Source: Acidithiobacillus caldus ATCC 51756 (lineage in GTDB: Bacteria; Pseudomonadota; Gammaproteobacteria; Acidithiobacillales; Acidithiobacillaceae). Taken from it: a stretch of DNA of 64,000 nt. The notes under the pieces are model-generated. The model ran no database searches and had not been told where the DNA came from. It worked only from the letters and a program-made list of their open reading frames with translations. The first letter of the stretch is position 1; every line of letters begins with the position of its first letter. The translations under genes were made by a program, and so were the position numbers. Positions 43,682-52,885 of the stretch are shown piece after piece. The stretch is from positions 875,549 through 939,548 of the forward strand of contig NZ_CP005986.1 of NCBI RefSeq assembly GCF_000175575.2. Direction: 5' to 3'.

Positions 43682-44296
43682 TCAAGTCCAGGAGGGATTT
43701 TCGACGGCGTGAATGGCCGCGGCCGCCGCCTCGTCCACGTCGGCTTCGCGTCCGGCAATGATCATACGGCCATAGGCGCCCACGGCGCGGACATCCACGA
43801 GGGTGATATTGGCAGCCTTTTCGGCCTGGTTGGCGGCATAGATGATATAGCCGGCGGGTTCCGTCTCGAGAATGAACATGCTCTGCTCCGGTAGGATCAT
43901 GGAGCCCCGGCGATTCTGGCGATTGATGAGCACGGTGTGGTCGGGCATCATGCCGCGGATGATTTCGTTCCAGGTGATGCGGCAGGCCTTGCGGTCGCGC
44001 TGATCGGCACCCATGCGCTGCAGTACCGCCCGACCTGCCTCGCGCACATCGCTCTGGTCGCGATGGTGGATGACCATGGCACCGAACTCGCGCTCGATGA
44101 CCAACTGCGACAGATGCACCCGGGTGGCCTTGAGGGCTATGTCCGTCAGGCGATGCACGGCCATGCCCGGGGACACCTCCACCCACAGGGCCGCATCCCC
44201 CGGCACGGGCAGGAAACCCTGGGAGACCGTAGCGATGTAGGCAGCAAGCTGGGGCTGAAGGGAATCGATGTAGACGTAGGTGCGTAGTTGGATCAT
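43682..44296 (-). CDS. csoS1D: Carboxysome shell tandem-BMC trimer CsoS1D
   Basis: The product is 204 residues from ATG 44296 ([20 protein letters not shown]). The pair of BMC halves, [14 protein letters not shown] and [17 protein letters not shown], is as in CsoS1D pseudo-hexamers with gated pores for larger metabolites such as RuBP. It lies on the opposite strand at the far end of the carbon-fixation cluster. An upstream start at 44323 adds nine doubtful residues. Confidence 0.9.
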   Translation of the reverse strand: MIQLRTYVYIDSLQPQLAAYIATVSQGFLPVPGDAALWVEVSPGMAVHRLTDIALKATRVHLSQLVIEREFGAMVIHHRDQSDVREAGRAVLQRMGADQRDRKACRITWNEIIRGMMPDHTVLINRQNRRGSMILPEQSMFILETEPAGYIIYAANQAEKAANITLVDVRAVGAYGRMIIAGREADVDEAAAAAIHAVENPSWT

Positions 44297-44407
44297 GGGC
44301 CCTGGTGCGCAATATGCAGGCACTATGATACCGCGTCACGCGCTTGGTCTCCAGAGAATTGGCCTGGCACGCCTATGGATCCGTTCAGGAATGGAAGGAA
44401 AAAAGCC

Positions 44408-44923
44408 GTGTTGCGAAAAAAACGCCTCGTCTTGGAAATACTGTTGTGGTCGGGCCTCGTTTTGGGAGTGTATTTTTTCAGTCAGTGGCGCGGCGCGGCA
44501 ACGGCGCAGGTGCAGCGGCTGCCGCCCTTGCTGGTGACGAGTCTGGGTGGCGAGCCGCAGGTGCTCGCCCCCCAACCGGGCCAGGCCATGCTCGTCAATT
44601 TCTGGTCGCCCGATTGTCCACCCTGTCTGGCCGAGACCCCGGCACTGGTAGCCCTGGACAAAATCTTTGCGGGGCCGCACCTGCGCGTTGTCGGCATTGC
44701 CACCGCTGGCAGCAGCGCCGAGGGCGTCCGCGACGTCGCCCGACGCTTCGCCATACCCTATCCTCTCTACCTGGACAGGGAAGGGGAGGCCAGCCGCAGT
44801 GTCGGCGGGGTCCTCCTGACGCCAACCACCCTACTGGTGAACGGTCACGGTGAGATCGTCGGACGCTTCGTGGGCGCCATCTCCTTGCCGGTAATCTTTT
44901 GGAGACTGCTCTGGCTCGGCTGA
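44408..44923 (+). CDS. Thioredoxin-fold, TlpA-like membrane-anchored thiol-disulfide protein
   Basis: The product is 171 residues from GTG 44408, with GGAAGG nine bases upstream. An N-terminal membrane anchor (LVLEILLWSGLVLGVYFFS) precedes a thioredoxin domain with the active site CPPC in NFWSPDCPPCLAE and the cis-Pro TPTTL. It likely reduces disulfides or aids cytochrome c biogenesis in the periplasm. The 3' end overlaps a minus-strand ORF by 93 bp. Confidence 0.83.
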   Translation: MLRKKRLVLEILLWSGLVLGVYFFSQWRGAATAQVQRLPPLLVTSLGGEPQVLAPQPGQAMLVNFWSPDCPPCLAETPALVALDKIFAGPHLRVVGIATAGSSAEGVRDVARRFAIPYPLYLDREGEASRSVGGVLLTPTTLLVNGHGEIVGRFVGAISLPVIFWRLLWLG

Positions 44924-45259
44924 GCCGCGCAGCCGTGGACCGGTAAGCACCGGCGGGTGCTTGCGGCTCTGGCCGTCCCAGGCGAAGCGCCCCTGCGCCC
45001 GCTCGCGCCGATCGTAGTGACGCAGGATCTCCTGCCAGCGACGCCGGGTACCCTCGGGGTCCCGACGCGCCATGGCGAGCATGGCAAAGCCGTCGTCCTC
45101 CCAGCCACAAACTTCTTGAATTTCCGCAGGCCAGCGCTGGAAGTAGCTTTCCCGCATGAGGGTCGAGCCCAGCTCCGCGAGATCCTTGGATACCCCCAGG
45201 CTCAACGCCCGTTCCCGCCATTCATCCCATTCCAACTCAGTGTCGTTTTCATTGCCCAT
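44831..45259 (-). CDS. Hypothetical acidic protein antisense to the end of the TlpA-like gene
   Basis: The product is 142 residues from ATG 45259. The N-terminal 95 residues look protein-like (WDEWRERALSLGVSKDLAEL, ESYFQRWPAEIQEVCGWEDD), while the C-terminal 45 are low in structure and overlap the TlpA-like gene. No family is recognised. It may be a real small gene that has extended into its neighbour. Confidence 0.5.
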   Translation of the reverse strand: MGNENDTELEWDEWRERALSLGVSKDLAELGSTLMRESYFQRWPAEIQEVCGWEDDGFAMLAMARRDPEGTRRRWQEILRHYDRRERAQGRFAWDGQSRKHPPVLTGPRLRGSAEPEQSPKDYRQGDGAHEASDDLTVTVHQ

Positions 45260-45418
45260 AGCCCGCACCCCCGCTCTAGCGTATCTCGCCGTGCTTCCGC
45301 ATACCTCTTAAGGTGTAGTCAAGAATGGCGCGCAAGTCAAATCAAAGCACCCAGGGGTATTTTTAGTGTTTCCATAGATTGTGTTTATCATTTATTGGCG
45401 ACGTCATTCAGAAGTTTT

Positions 45419-45448
45419 CTGACCTTCGACAATTTTCCTTACTATACT
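45419..45448 (+). promoter_or_regulatory. Possible promoter of the putA operon
   Basis: CTGACC (45419-45424) and TATACT (45443-45448) are 18 bp apart, 41 bp before ATG 45489 in an AT-rich stretch. GGGAG before the start is the ribosome site. Confidence 0.45.
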
Positions 45449-45488
45449 GAAAGCGTAGATACCGATGCGACAAAACGGGAGTGTCTGA

Positions 45489-46724
45489 ATGCTTTCCTCT
45501 ATGAGCTTTCCGCGCTATGGAGACAAGGAGAATTCCGATTTTTTCGAACGCTGGTTGCCACGAATACTGGAAGACAGGGACCGCGAAGGGTTAACGGAGA
45601 ATATCCGCAGGATAGACGCCTTGATGCTTACGGTGGAGCCAGGGCACTCCGCTGCTTACGTGCATGAGTTGTGTCTGATGACCCCCTACGATTATCAGTC
45701 GACTCTGGAGAGCGAGCAACATTCGACCCACATACTGCGCATCGATCAAAATGCCCCGGATCTTTTGGTGAGGGAAGTCAAGGATCCGGAATTGCGCGGG
45801 ATCTTCCGCAGCCTCAACGAAGTTTATCCCATCGGTGCCAAAAGGCCGAATTCGCGGTACATGGGCGAGGTCTTTCAGGTGGAGGATCTAGACAGCCTGG
45901 TCGCCACGCAGAAGGCCCGGGAAGTGCGCTTTTTCAACGCCGATCAGATTCGCCAGTTGGAGCTTCCGACCAACATGGCCATCGTCAAGCCCTCACCCTA
46001 CACCCACAACATCGTCGCCTACTGGGAGCGGCCCGAGGGCAGCGAGCGGCGCTATGCCTTGGGTAAGGCCGTCGTGCGACCGGACATGGAGCACGCCTAC
46101 CTCAAGGCCAAGGAGCAGCGTGAGGCCCTGGGTATCCAGCGATTACTGCTGCCCATCGATCATCTGGCCACGCGTATCTACAGCCAGAATCGCGAGGTTG
46201 CGATCCTGGAATATTTGACCCTGTCCAGTTACTACTATTGGGGGTCCTACGATATCCCCGATCAAAACTCTTCCACCAATGTGACGAAGAGTGTGCATTA
46301 CGAGGATGTACTGCGCAGCCCCGCCAAGGTGTTCACCGCAGCCAATCATCCCTATTTCTGCAATCATCTCATCGGTAAGCCCTCGCCAACGGAATCCTTT
46401 GCCCGCAATTTTGGACCCCGACTGCACCACATTGCCGTGGCCATCCCCGATGGACGCACGGCAGATCAACTCAATATCGATTACGTCGTCAATTCCCTGC
46501 GTGAGAGTGGACAGAAATTCCTGCTGGAAGTCATCGGCTCGGAACGGGAGGGACTCAAGCAGATATTCTCCAGCGCTTCCGAACATTCGTCCCTGATCAT
46601 TGAATATGTCCAGCGTTTTCACGGTTTTCAGGGATTTTTTGCCAAGGAGAACGTGGCGGATCTCACCGCCGCTGCGGGTGCCGATGAGACCCTGCGCAGC
46701 CTCGAGACGGAGTCGCGCGGATGA
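45489..46724 (+). CDS. Vicinal-oxygen-chelate / HPPD-like protein, first gene of the putA operon
   Basis: The product is 411 residues. The C-terminal third has a pattern resembling 4-hydroxyphenylpyruvate dioxygenase: metal-type His in RLHHIAVAIPDG, FLLEVIG, and the Glu of IIEYVQRFHGFQGFF. The N-terminal two thirds are not recognised. It overlaps putA by four bases, implying joint translation, yet a dioxygenase has no known role in proline breakdown. The function is uncertain; the HPPD relation is a motif-level judgement. Confidence 0.55.
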   Translation: MLSSMSFPRYGDKENSDFFERWLPRILEDRDREGLTENIRRIDALMLTVEPGHSAAYVHELCLMTPYDYQSTLESEQHSTHILRIDQNAPDLLVREVKDPELRGIFRSLNEVYPIGAKRPNSRYMGEVFQVEDLDSLVATQKAREVRFFNADQIRQLELPTNMAIVKPSPYTHNIVAYWERPEGSERRYALGKAVVRPDMEHAYLKAKEQREALGIQRLLLPIDHLATRIYSQNREVAILEYLTLSSYYYWGSYDIPDQNSSTNVTKSVHYEDVLRSPAKVFTAANHPYFCNHLIGKPSPTESFARNFGPRLHHIAVAIPDGRTADQLNIDYVVNSLRESGQKFLLEVIGSEREGLKQIFSSASEHSSLIIEYVQRFHGFQGFFAKENVADLTAAAGADETLRSLETESRG

Positions 46725-49700
46725 GCGCGGCGCAATTGGAACCTGCGGTGGAGGACGTCGTGGCCGCCCTGCCACCGGCACAGCGGGACGAGCGCGAGGT
46801 GGTCACCCAGCTGCTGCAGGGGCTGGAGGGTCTGGACTGGCAGCCCATCGCCGAGCGTGCCAGGCCCTGGCTCAGGGCCATGCGCGCCGAGGCGACGCCC
46901 TTCTGGGCACTGGAATCGCTCCTGAGCGAGTATCCCATCAGTAGCAGCGAGGGTCTGGCGCTGATGCGGCTGGCGGAGGCGCTGCTGCGGGTGCCGGATC
47001 AGGCAACGGCGGATGTGCTCCTCACGGATCAATTGTCCCGTGTCGATTTTCGGGAACAGGGCGATGCGAGCCTCATGCATCGGCTCAGCAATCAGGTACT
47101 GCGTCTGTCGCGTCGGATTCTCAGTCGGCAGGAGTCGGATCGCCTCAGTGAACGCCTGGGCAAGCGCGTGGTGGTACAGGGTGCGCTGCGCGCCATCACC
47201 CTGCTGGGACGGCAGTTTGTACTGGGCGAGACCCTTGCCGCGGCACGGACCCAGGCGGCGCAGACCTGCTCCCATTACCCCAGCCTGCGTTTTTCCTACG
47301 ATATGCTGGGGGAGGGCGCGCGTAATGCGGCGGACGCGGCGCGCTACACCCAAGCCTACCGCGATGCGCTGCTCGCCCTGGCCAAACAGCCGGCGGGCCG
47401 CAGGGGGCCGGAGGACCGCGACGGTATTTCCATCAAGCTCTCCGCCTTGCATCCGCGCTTCGAGGAGAGTCAGAGGCAGCGCCTGTGGCGCGAGCTCCTG
47501 CCGGTGCTGGTGGATCTTGCCGAACTGGCGGCGGCTGGCAACTTGGGTCTGACCCTGGACGCGGAAGAAAGTGACCGGCTGGAATTGCAGCTGGACCTTC
47601 TCGACGCCCTGCAGGCGCATCTTCATGGTCAGGTACAGACCGCTGGTTGGCAGGGGCTGGGACTCGCTCTGCAGGCCTATCAGAGCCGCGCCGCCGACGC
47701 CCTGGAGTACGTGGTGGCCAATACGCGGCGGCATCGCGGGCGGTTGATGCTGCGGCTGGTCAAGGGTGCCTACTGGGATACGGAAATCAAGCGCGCCCAG
47801 GAAATGGGACTGGATGGCTATCCGGTCTTTACCCACAAGCACCATACGGATGTCAGCTATCTGGCCTGCGCCCGCCGCATGCTGGGGTATGCCGACGGCC
47901 CCGGCGCGCCTCTGTACGCGCAGTTTGCCACCCACAATGCCACCAGTATCGCGGCCGTTCTGGAAATGGCCGCGGGGCTACCGGCGCCACAGTTCGAGAT
48001 GCAGCGACTGCACGGAATGGGAGAGCGTCTCTACGACCTGCTCATGGATCGGCAGGTCATTCCGCGGCTGCGAATCTATGCCCCCGTGGGACCTTACCGG
48101 GAGCTCCTGCCCTATCTGGTGCGCCGGGTGCTGGAAAATGGCGCCAGCACGTCCTTCATCCATCTGCTCGCCAGTGGCACGGGGGATGCCGCCGAGTTGC
48201 TGCTGAGGAGTCCTCTCTGGGCCGCCGACGCCCCCGCCTTGCCTTTGCCGCGGGCCATCTACGGCACTCTGCACGGCGAGGTGCGGCCCAACAGCGCTGG
48301 CATCGATCTGCCCTATGCCCGCGCCCGCGCCGGAATCGCGGCCAGGGCGCGCAGCATCGTGATTACGCCGCCAGCGGATGTCGACCCCGAGGCGGCGCAA
48401 GCCATCGTCCGGGAACTGGATGCGGCCCAGCCCGCCTGGGACGCCCTCGGGGTATCGGCGCGCGCGCAAATGCTCTGGCGTGCCGCCGATCTGCTGGAGG
48501 AGCGGCGGGAGTACTTCATCGCCCTGATTCAACGGGAGGGGCACAAGACCCTGGGCGATGCCGTGGCAGAATTGCGCGAAGCAGCCGACTACTGTCGTTA
48601 CTATGCCCTGCAGGCAAAGCATCTCCTGGCGACACAGAAGCTGCCGGGGCCAACGGGTGAGGAAAACCGTTGGTCCTGCCGCGGTCGGGGTGTTTTCGTC
48701 TGCATCAGTCCTTGGAACTTTCCGCTCGCCATTTTCACCGGTCAGGTGGTGGCCGCCCTTGTCACCGGTAATACCGTTGCTGCCAAGCCGGCGGAGCAGA
48801 CCCGCGCCATCGCCGCGGCCATGGTGGATCTGCTCCGGGAGGCGGGGGTGCCGCCATCGGCTCTGCGCCTCGTGCCCGGCCCAGGCCACAGTGTCGGAGC
48901 CGCCCTGGTGGCGCATCCGCAGGTGGCGGGTGTGGTGTTCACGGGTTCTACTTCCGTCGCCAAGGGTATCCAGAGGGCGCTGGCTGCCAAGGATGGCCCC
49001 ATCGTCCCCCTCATCGCCGAGACCGGGGGCATCAATTGCATGATCGTCGATTCCTCGGCCTTGCCCGAGCAGGTCGTCGATGCCGTTCTACGCTCGGCCT
49101 TTCAGTCCGCCGGCCAGCGCTGTTCGGCGCTGCGGGTGTTGTGCGTGCAAAAGGAGCTGGCGGAGCGCCTCCTGCCCATGCTCCAGGGTGCCATGGACGC
49201 GCTGTCCATCGGATCGGCCCTGGATTTTGCCACCGACGTGCCGCCCGTCATCGATGCCGGGGCGCAGCGCGCCCTCTGCCAGCAAATGGGGGAGTTGGAG
49301 CGCACGGGTGCCCGTCTCCTGCATCGCTGCGCCTGGCCCGAGGCCCTGCGGAAAGGGGCCGAACCCGGTGGGTCTGTCCTGCATTTGGACCATCGCGACG
49401 ATCGCGGCCAGATCCAGCACTTCGTGGCGCCCAGCCTTTATGCCATCGACGATCTGACCGCATTCCGGGAGGAGATCTTCGGTCCCGTCCTGCAGGTTTG
49501 CGTCTGGGAGTCTGGCAAGTTGGAAAACTTGCTGGAGCAGATCCGGTCCCTGGGCTACGGGCTCACCCTGGGGGTGCAGACGCGCATCGACGATCGCGCC
49601 CGGACCATAGCGGCGCGCTGTCGGGTTGGCAATGTCTATGTCAACCGCAGCATGATCGGCGCGGTGGTTGGAGTGCAGCCTTTCGGTGGCGAGGGTTTGA

Positions 49701-49825
49701 GCGGTACCGGGCCAAAGGCCGGTGGCCCTCTTTACCTGAGCCGTATGGTGGCTGAGCAGACCATCGCTATCGATCTCACGGCGGCGGGGGGTAATGCCGG
49801 CCTCCTGGCCCAGGGAAAATGGTAG
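46721..49825 (+). CDS. putA: Bifunctional proline dehydrogenase / L-glutamate gamma-semialdehyde dehydrogenase
   Basis: The product is 1034 residues. An N-terminal flavin-dependent proline dehydrogenase barrel (GISIKLSALHPRF, LVKGAYWDTEIKRAQ, FATHNATS) is followed by an aldehyde dehydrogenase (ISPWNFPLAIF, catalytic Cys in SAGQRCSALRV, EIFGPVLQV). No ribbon-helix-helix DNA-binding domain is visible, so it is probably an enzyme only. It oxidises proline to glutamate. It overlaps genes on both sides. Confidence 0.95.
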   Translation: MSAAQLEPAVEDVVAALPPAQRDEREVVTQLLQGLEGLDWQPIAERARPWLRAMRAEATPFWALESLLSEYPISSSEGLALMRLAEALLRVPDQATADVLLTDQLSRVDFREQGDASLMHRLSNQVLRLSRRILSRQESDRLSERLGKRVVVQGALRAITLLGRQFVLGETLAAARTQAAQTCSHYPSLRFSYDMLGEGARNAADAARYTQAYRDALLALAKQPAGRRGPEDRDGISIKLSALHPRFEESQRQRLWRELLPVLVDLAELAAAGNLGLTLDAEESDRLELQLDLLDALQAHLHGQVQTAGWQGLGLALQAYQSRAADALEYVVANTRRHRGRLMLRLVKGAYWDTEIKRAQEMGLDGYPVFTHKHHTDVSYLACARRMLGYADGPGAPLYAQFATHNATSIAAVLEMAAGLPAPQFEMQRLHGMGERLYDLLMDRQVIPRLRIYAPVGPYRELLPYLVRRVLENGASTSFIHLLASGTGDAAELLLRSPLWAADAPALPLPRAIYGTLHGEVRPNSAGIDLPYARARAGIAARARSIVITPPADVDPEAAQAIVRELDAAQPAWDALGVSARAQMLWRAADLLEERREYFIALIQREGHKTLGDAVAELREAADYCRYYALQAKHLLATQKLPGPTGEENRWSCRGRGVFVCISPWNFPLAIFTGQVVAALVTGNTVAAKPAEQTRAIAAAMVDLLREAGVPPSALRLVPGPGHSVGAALVAHPQVAGVVFTGSTSVAKGIQRALAAKDGPIVPLIAETGGINCMIVDSSALPEQVVDAVLRSAFQSAGQRCSALRVLCVQKELAERLLPMLQGAMDALSIGSALDFATDVPPVIDAGAQRALCQQMGELERTGARLLHRCAWPEALRKGAEPGGSVLHLDHRDDRGQIQHFVAPSLYAIDDLTAFREEIFGPVLQVCVWESGKLENLLEQIRSLGYGLTLGVQTRIDDRARTIAARCRVGNVYVNRSMIGAVVGVQPFGGEGLSGTGPKAGGPLYLSRMVAEQTIAIDLTAAGGNAGLLAQGKW

Positions 49826-50984
49826 CCGCGACCCTGTTGCAACGCTGGGCACGCTGGAGTCTGCCAAGCCTCGGTGCTCTGCTTGGCTTTCTTGGCAGTT
49901 ATCTGGCCCTGTATCTGGATCCATGGTGGTTCGTGCTGGCGGCGTTGGGCTGGGGAATCGTTCTGCTCGGCATATACGATGTCTGCCAAAAGCAGTCGGC
50001 CCTGCTCGCCAACTATCCGGTGCTGGCGCGGCTGCGCGGGCTTGCCCTGGATCTGCGACCCTTTTTTCGCTCCTACGTCGTGGAGGACGATCAGGAGGGG
50101 CGGCCCTACAGCTACGAGTCGCGCAGCCTCGTCTACCGGCGTGCTGCGGGTATATCGAGCACGCATCCCTTCGGCACCCAGCTCGATACCTATCGCGAGG
50201 GCTTCAACTGGATCACCCATTCCATGGCCCCTGTCAATCGCCCAGCAGAGAAGCCGCGGGTGTTGGTGGGCGCCGAAGGTACAGAGCTACCCTACAGTGC
50301 CTCGGTGTTCAATATATCGGCCTTGAGTTTTGGGGCCATCTCTGGCCGGGCCATCGAATCCCTGGCCCTTGGAGCGCGCCTCGGCAACTTTTATCTGGAT
50401 ACGGGTGAGGGCGGAATCAGCAGCTACCACCGTCGCTCTGGTGGCGATCTGGTCTTTGAGATCGGCTCGGGCTACTTCGGGTGTCGCGACGATGGCGGTC
50501 GTTTCGATGCCCATGCCTTTGCCGAGCAGGCCCGCCAGGAATCCGTGCGGATGACCGAGATCAAGCTCAGCCAAGGGGCCAAGCCGGGCCACGGTGGGGT
50601 GTTGCCGGCAGCCAAGGTCAGTCCGGAGGTGGCGGCAGCCCGCGGCATCCCGGTACACCGGGAATGTCGGTCGCCACGCGCCCACTCCGCCTTTTCCACG
50701 CCCGTGGAACTGGTTGAGTTTGCAGCGGAGATGCGGCGTCTGTCCGGAGGCAAGCCCGTGGGAATCAAATTCTGCGTCGGGCAGATTCACGAGGTCTGAG
50801 CGTCTCCAGATCCCGTCCTCTGGATCGCATTTGGGAGTTTCTCCCGGAGGGAGCGCTTCTGGACGAAGCTGGCAAGACCAGTTATGCCTTCTGGTGGCGA
50901 GCGGCGGACCCGGAAAGCTTCAAGCCACGCCTGGATCTCTCTGTGGTACGCAATACCGTGCCGCGCCTGGCCTCCCTGCGTTAG
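49819..50984 (+). pseudogene. FMN-binding glutamate synthase-like gene with internal deletion and frameshift
   Basis: Two N-terminal membrane segments and the first half of the GltS catalytic barrel are present (NISALSFGAISGRAIESLAL, DTGEGGISSYHRRSGGD, KLSQGAKPGHGGVLPAAKV, GIPVHRECRSP). The chain stops at residue 326 (GIKFCVGQIHEV). A C-terminal piece of the same kind of protein (WEFLPEGALLDEAGKT to TAG 50984) follows in another frame. Intact relatives are about 530 residues, so roughly 150-170 residues appear lost. It is translationally coupled to putA. Confidence 0.7.
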
Positions 50985-51042
50985 CACGGCGCCCCATTTC
51001 GCGGGATAATCGAATAGGGATGTGGCTGCGACGGGGGCGAAA

Positions 51043-52347
51043 ATGCGGTGGTTGCGGGGTCGTAGTCTCTTTGCGCAGACGGCCTGGACCTTGGGTCTCG
51101 GTATCGTGGTCCTGCAGACCTTTTCCCTCCTGGCCGTGGTCTTCACGGTGCTCTATCCCCTGGCCCAGCGCTCGGCCGAGGACCTTGCCGGGCTGCTGAT
51201 CATCAGTGCCCAGACCTACGAGCGTCTGCCCTTGCCCGAGCGCGGCAACTTTGCCCGGAGTCTGCGCCAGGACAACGGCATCGTCATCGGCTTGCCGCCG
51301 CGCGAGCTGTCCCTTGGTGAAGCCCACGGGCACCTCTACGGCCGTCTGTTGTCGCGCATCCTGTCGCTACGTCTGCAGCAGCGCATCCCCGTCTACACCG
51401 TCGATCGCCCCGTCCCGACCTTGTGGGTGAGGATCCCGGGCAAGCAGGGTGCCGTGTGGTTGCACTTCGACCGACGGCGTCTGGCCAGTTCCTTGCCTCT
51501 GGCCACCATCGTCATTCTGCTCCTGTCCACCCTGGCGCTGCTGATCCTCAGCATCATTCTCGTGCGTCGGGTGATCCGTCCTCTGGCGGTGCTGGCGGAT
51601 GCCCTGCGGCGCTCCTGGAAGGCGCCGCTGCCCGAGCTTCCCCCGGGCGGTCCCCGGGAGTTTGCCGACCTGTTGGAGATCTTCGCCAACATGCGTACGC
51701 GCCTGAAGGCCATGATCGATCATCAGTCCCTCCTCCTGGTGGGGGTCTCCCACGACCTGCGCTCGCCGCTGGCGCGCCTGCGCATGGCTTGGGAACTTTT
51801 GCCCGCCAGCACGCCCAGCAAGCTGCGCGACGGCATGCTGCAGGATATGGAGCGTATGGGGGAACTGCTGTCTCAATCACTGAGCCTCGGCAGGGGCCTG
51901 ACGGCACGCGTCGCCGACCTCGACCTCATCGCTCTGCTCCATGAAGTGCGTGCCGACTTCGAGCGGGCGGGTGGACGGTGGCAGGAGGATCTGCCCCGAC
52001 GTTATCCCTTTCGCGGCGATTACGATGCCCTGCGGCGCTTGCTCAACAATATCCTGGACAATGCGCGCCGGTACGGTGGTGGCCAGGTGCGGGTGCGATT
52101 ACTGCGCGGTGGTGGACGGGGATTACTGCGGATCTGCGATTCGGGGCCCGGGGTTCCGGAGGCGGACCTGGAGAAGCTTTTCGAGCCTTTCTACCGCGGC
52201 GACGATGCCCGCGGGCACGAGGAGGGGAGTGGTCTAGGGCTGGCCATCGCCCGCCAGTTGGCCGAGGCACAGGACATGACCCTGCGCCTGTACAATGCGA
52301 GCCCCACGGGGGGGCTCTGCGTCGAGTTGGCCTGGCCTGTGGGTTGA
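51043..52347 (+). CDS. Sensor histidine kinase without an adjacent response regulator
   Basis: The product is about 434 residues from ATG 51043. Two membrane helices flank a periplasmic domain (about 40-135), then a HAMP linker (RRVIRPLAVLADAL), the H-box VSHDLRSPLARLRMAWELL, the N-box LLNNILDNARRYG, and the G-boxes DSGPGVPEADLEKLFEPFYRG and GSGLGLAIARQL. It resembles EnvZ/QseC-type kinases. No regulator gene is next to it; the upstream neighbour is a pseudogene. Confidence 0.85.
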   Translation: MRWLRGRSLFAQTAWTLGLGIVVLQTFSLLAVVFTVLYPLAQRSAEDLAGLLIISAQTYERLPLPERGNFARSLRQDNGIVIGLPPRELSLGEAHGHLYGRLLSRILSLRLQQRIPVYTVDRPVPTLWVRIPGKQGAVWLHFDRRRLASSLPLATIVILLLSTLALLILSIILVRRVIRPLAVLADALRRSWKAPLPELPPGGPREFADLLEIFANMRTRLKAMIDHQSLLLVGVSHDLRSPLARLRMAWELLPASTPSKLRDGMLQDMERMGELLSQSLSLGRGLTARVADLDLIALLHEVRADFERAGGRWQEDLPRRYPFRGDYDALRRLLNNILDNARRYGGGQVRVRLLRGGGRGLLRICDSGPGVPEADLEKLFEPFYRGDDARGHEEGSGLGLAIARQLAEAQDMTLRLYNASPTGGLCVELAWPVG

Positions 52348-52361
52348 GTCCTGACCGGGGT

Positions 52362-52655
52362 TCAGGGCAGGACGCTGCGGCTCACGGCAAGAAGATTCAG
52401 GGTACGCTGATCGCGAATCCGGTAATATACCCGGCTCGCTACCTTACGCGCCAGGACCAGACCGCTGTCCTGGAGCATGGCCAGATGCTGCGAGGCGTTG
52501 CTGTGGCTGGTGTTGATGGCCTTGACCAGATTCTGCATGCTCATCTCCCCTTTGCTCAGCAGGCAGATGATCTTGTAGCGCAGCGGGTGGGCAATGGCCT
52601 TGATGGCGCTGGCCACGCGCGGAATTTCGCGATCGCTGAGAACGACTTCTTTCAT
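52362..52655 (-). CDS. ArsR-family winged-helix regulator
   Basis: The product is 97 residues. The winged helix-turn-helix is LSKGEMSMQNLVKAINTSHS NASQHLAMLQ, and a single cysteine is found in KIICLLSKG. The classical CxC metal site is absent, so it could respond to redox or another cue rather than arsenite. AAAGGAG precedes ATG 52655. It ends convergent to the kinase gene. Confidence 0.85.
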   Translation of the reverse strand: MKEVVLSDREIPRVASAIKAIAHPLRYKIICLLSKGEMSMQNLVKAINTSHSNASQHLAMLQDSGLVLARKVASRVYYRIRDQRTLNLLAVSRSVLP

Positions 52656-52885
52656 GGCAGACTCCTTTCGTTTCCGGTGACCTCTATTGACCCCTTGGTA
52701 TAAGCAGTTTTCGTGCCATCTCTGAGGGCTTCGTGCAAGTGGTTGTTTGGACGTCCCGGATTCCGCTTCGGCGATCTTCCTGGAGGGCGGCGACCTGTAG
52801 CCCGTCGGCTACGGGATCTGGCTCCGGGCTGCGCGAGGTCCAGAGGGAGCACGCTTTCCGCTGTGGGTTGTGGGCGACAGCGCCA

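Noticed and set aside
52652-52852. 66-residue minus-strand frame upstream of the ArsR gene
   Set aside because: Its composition is Arg/Pro-rich, it overlaps the ArsR start, and it lacks a ribosome site.
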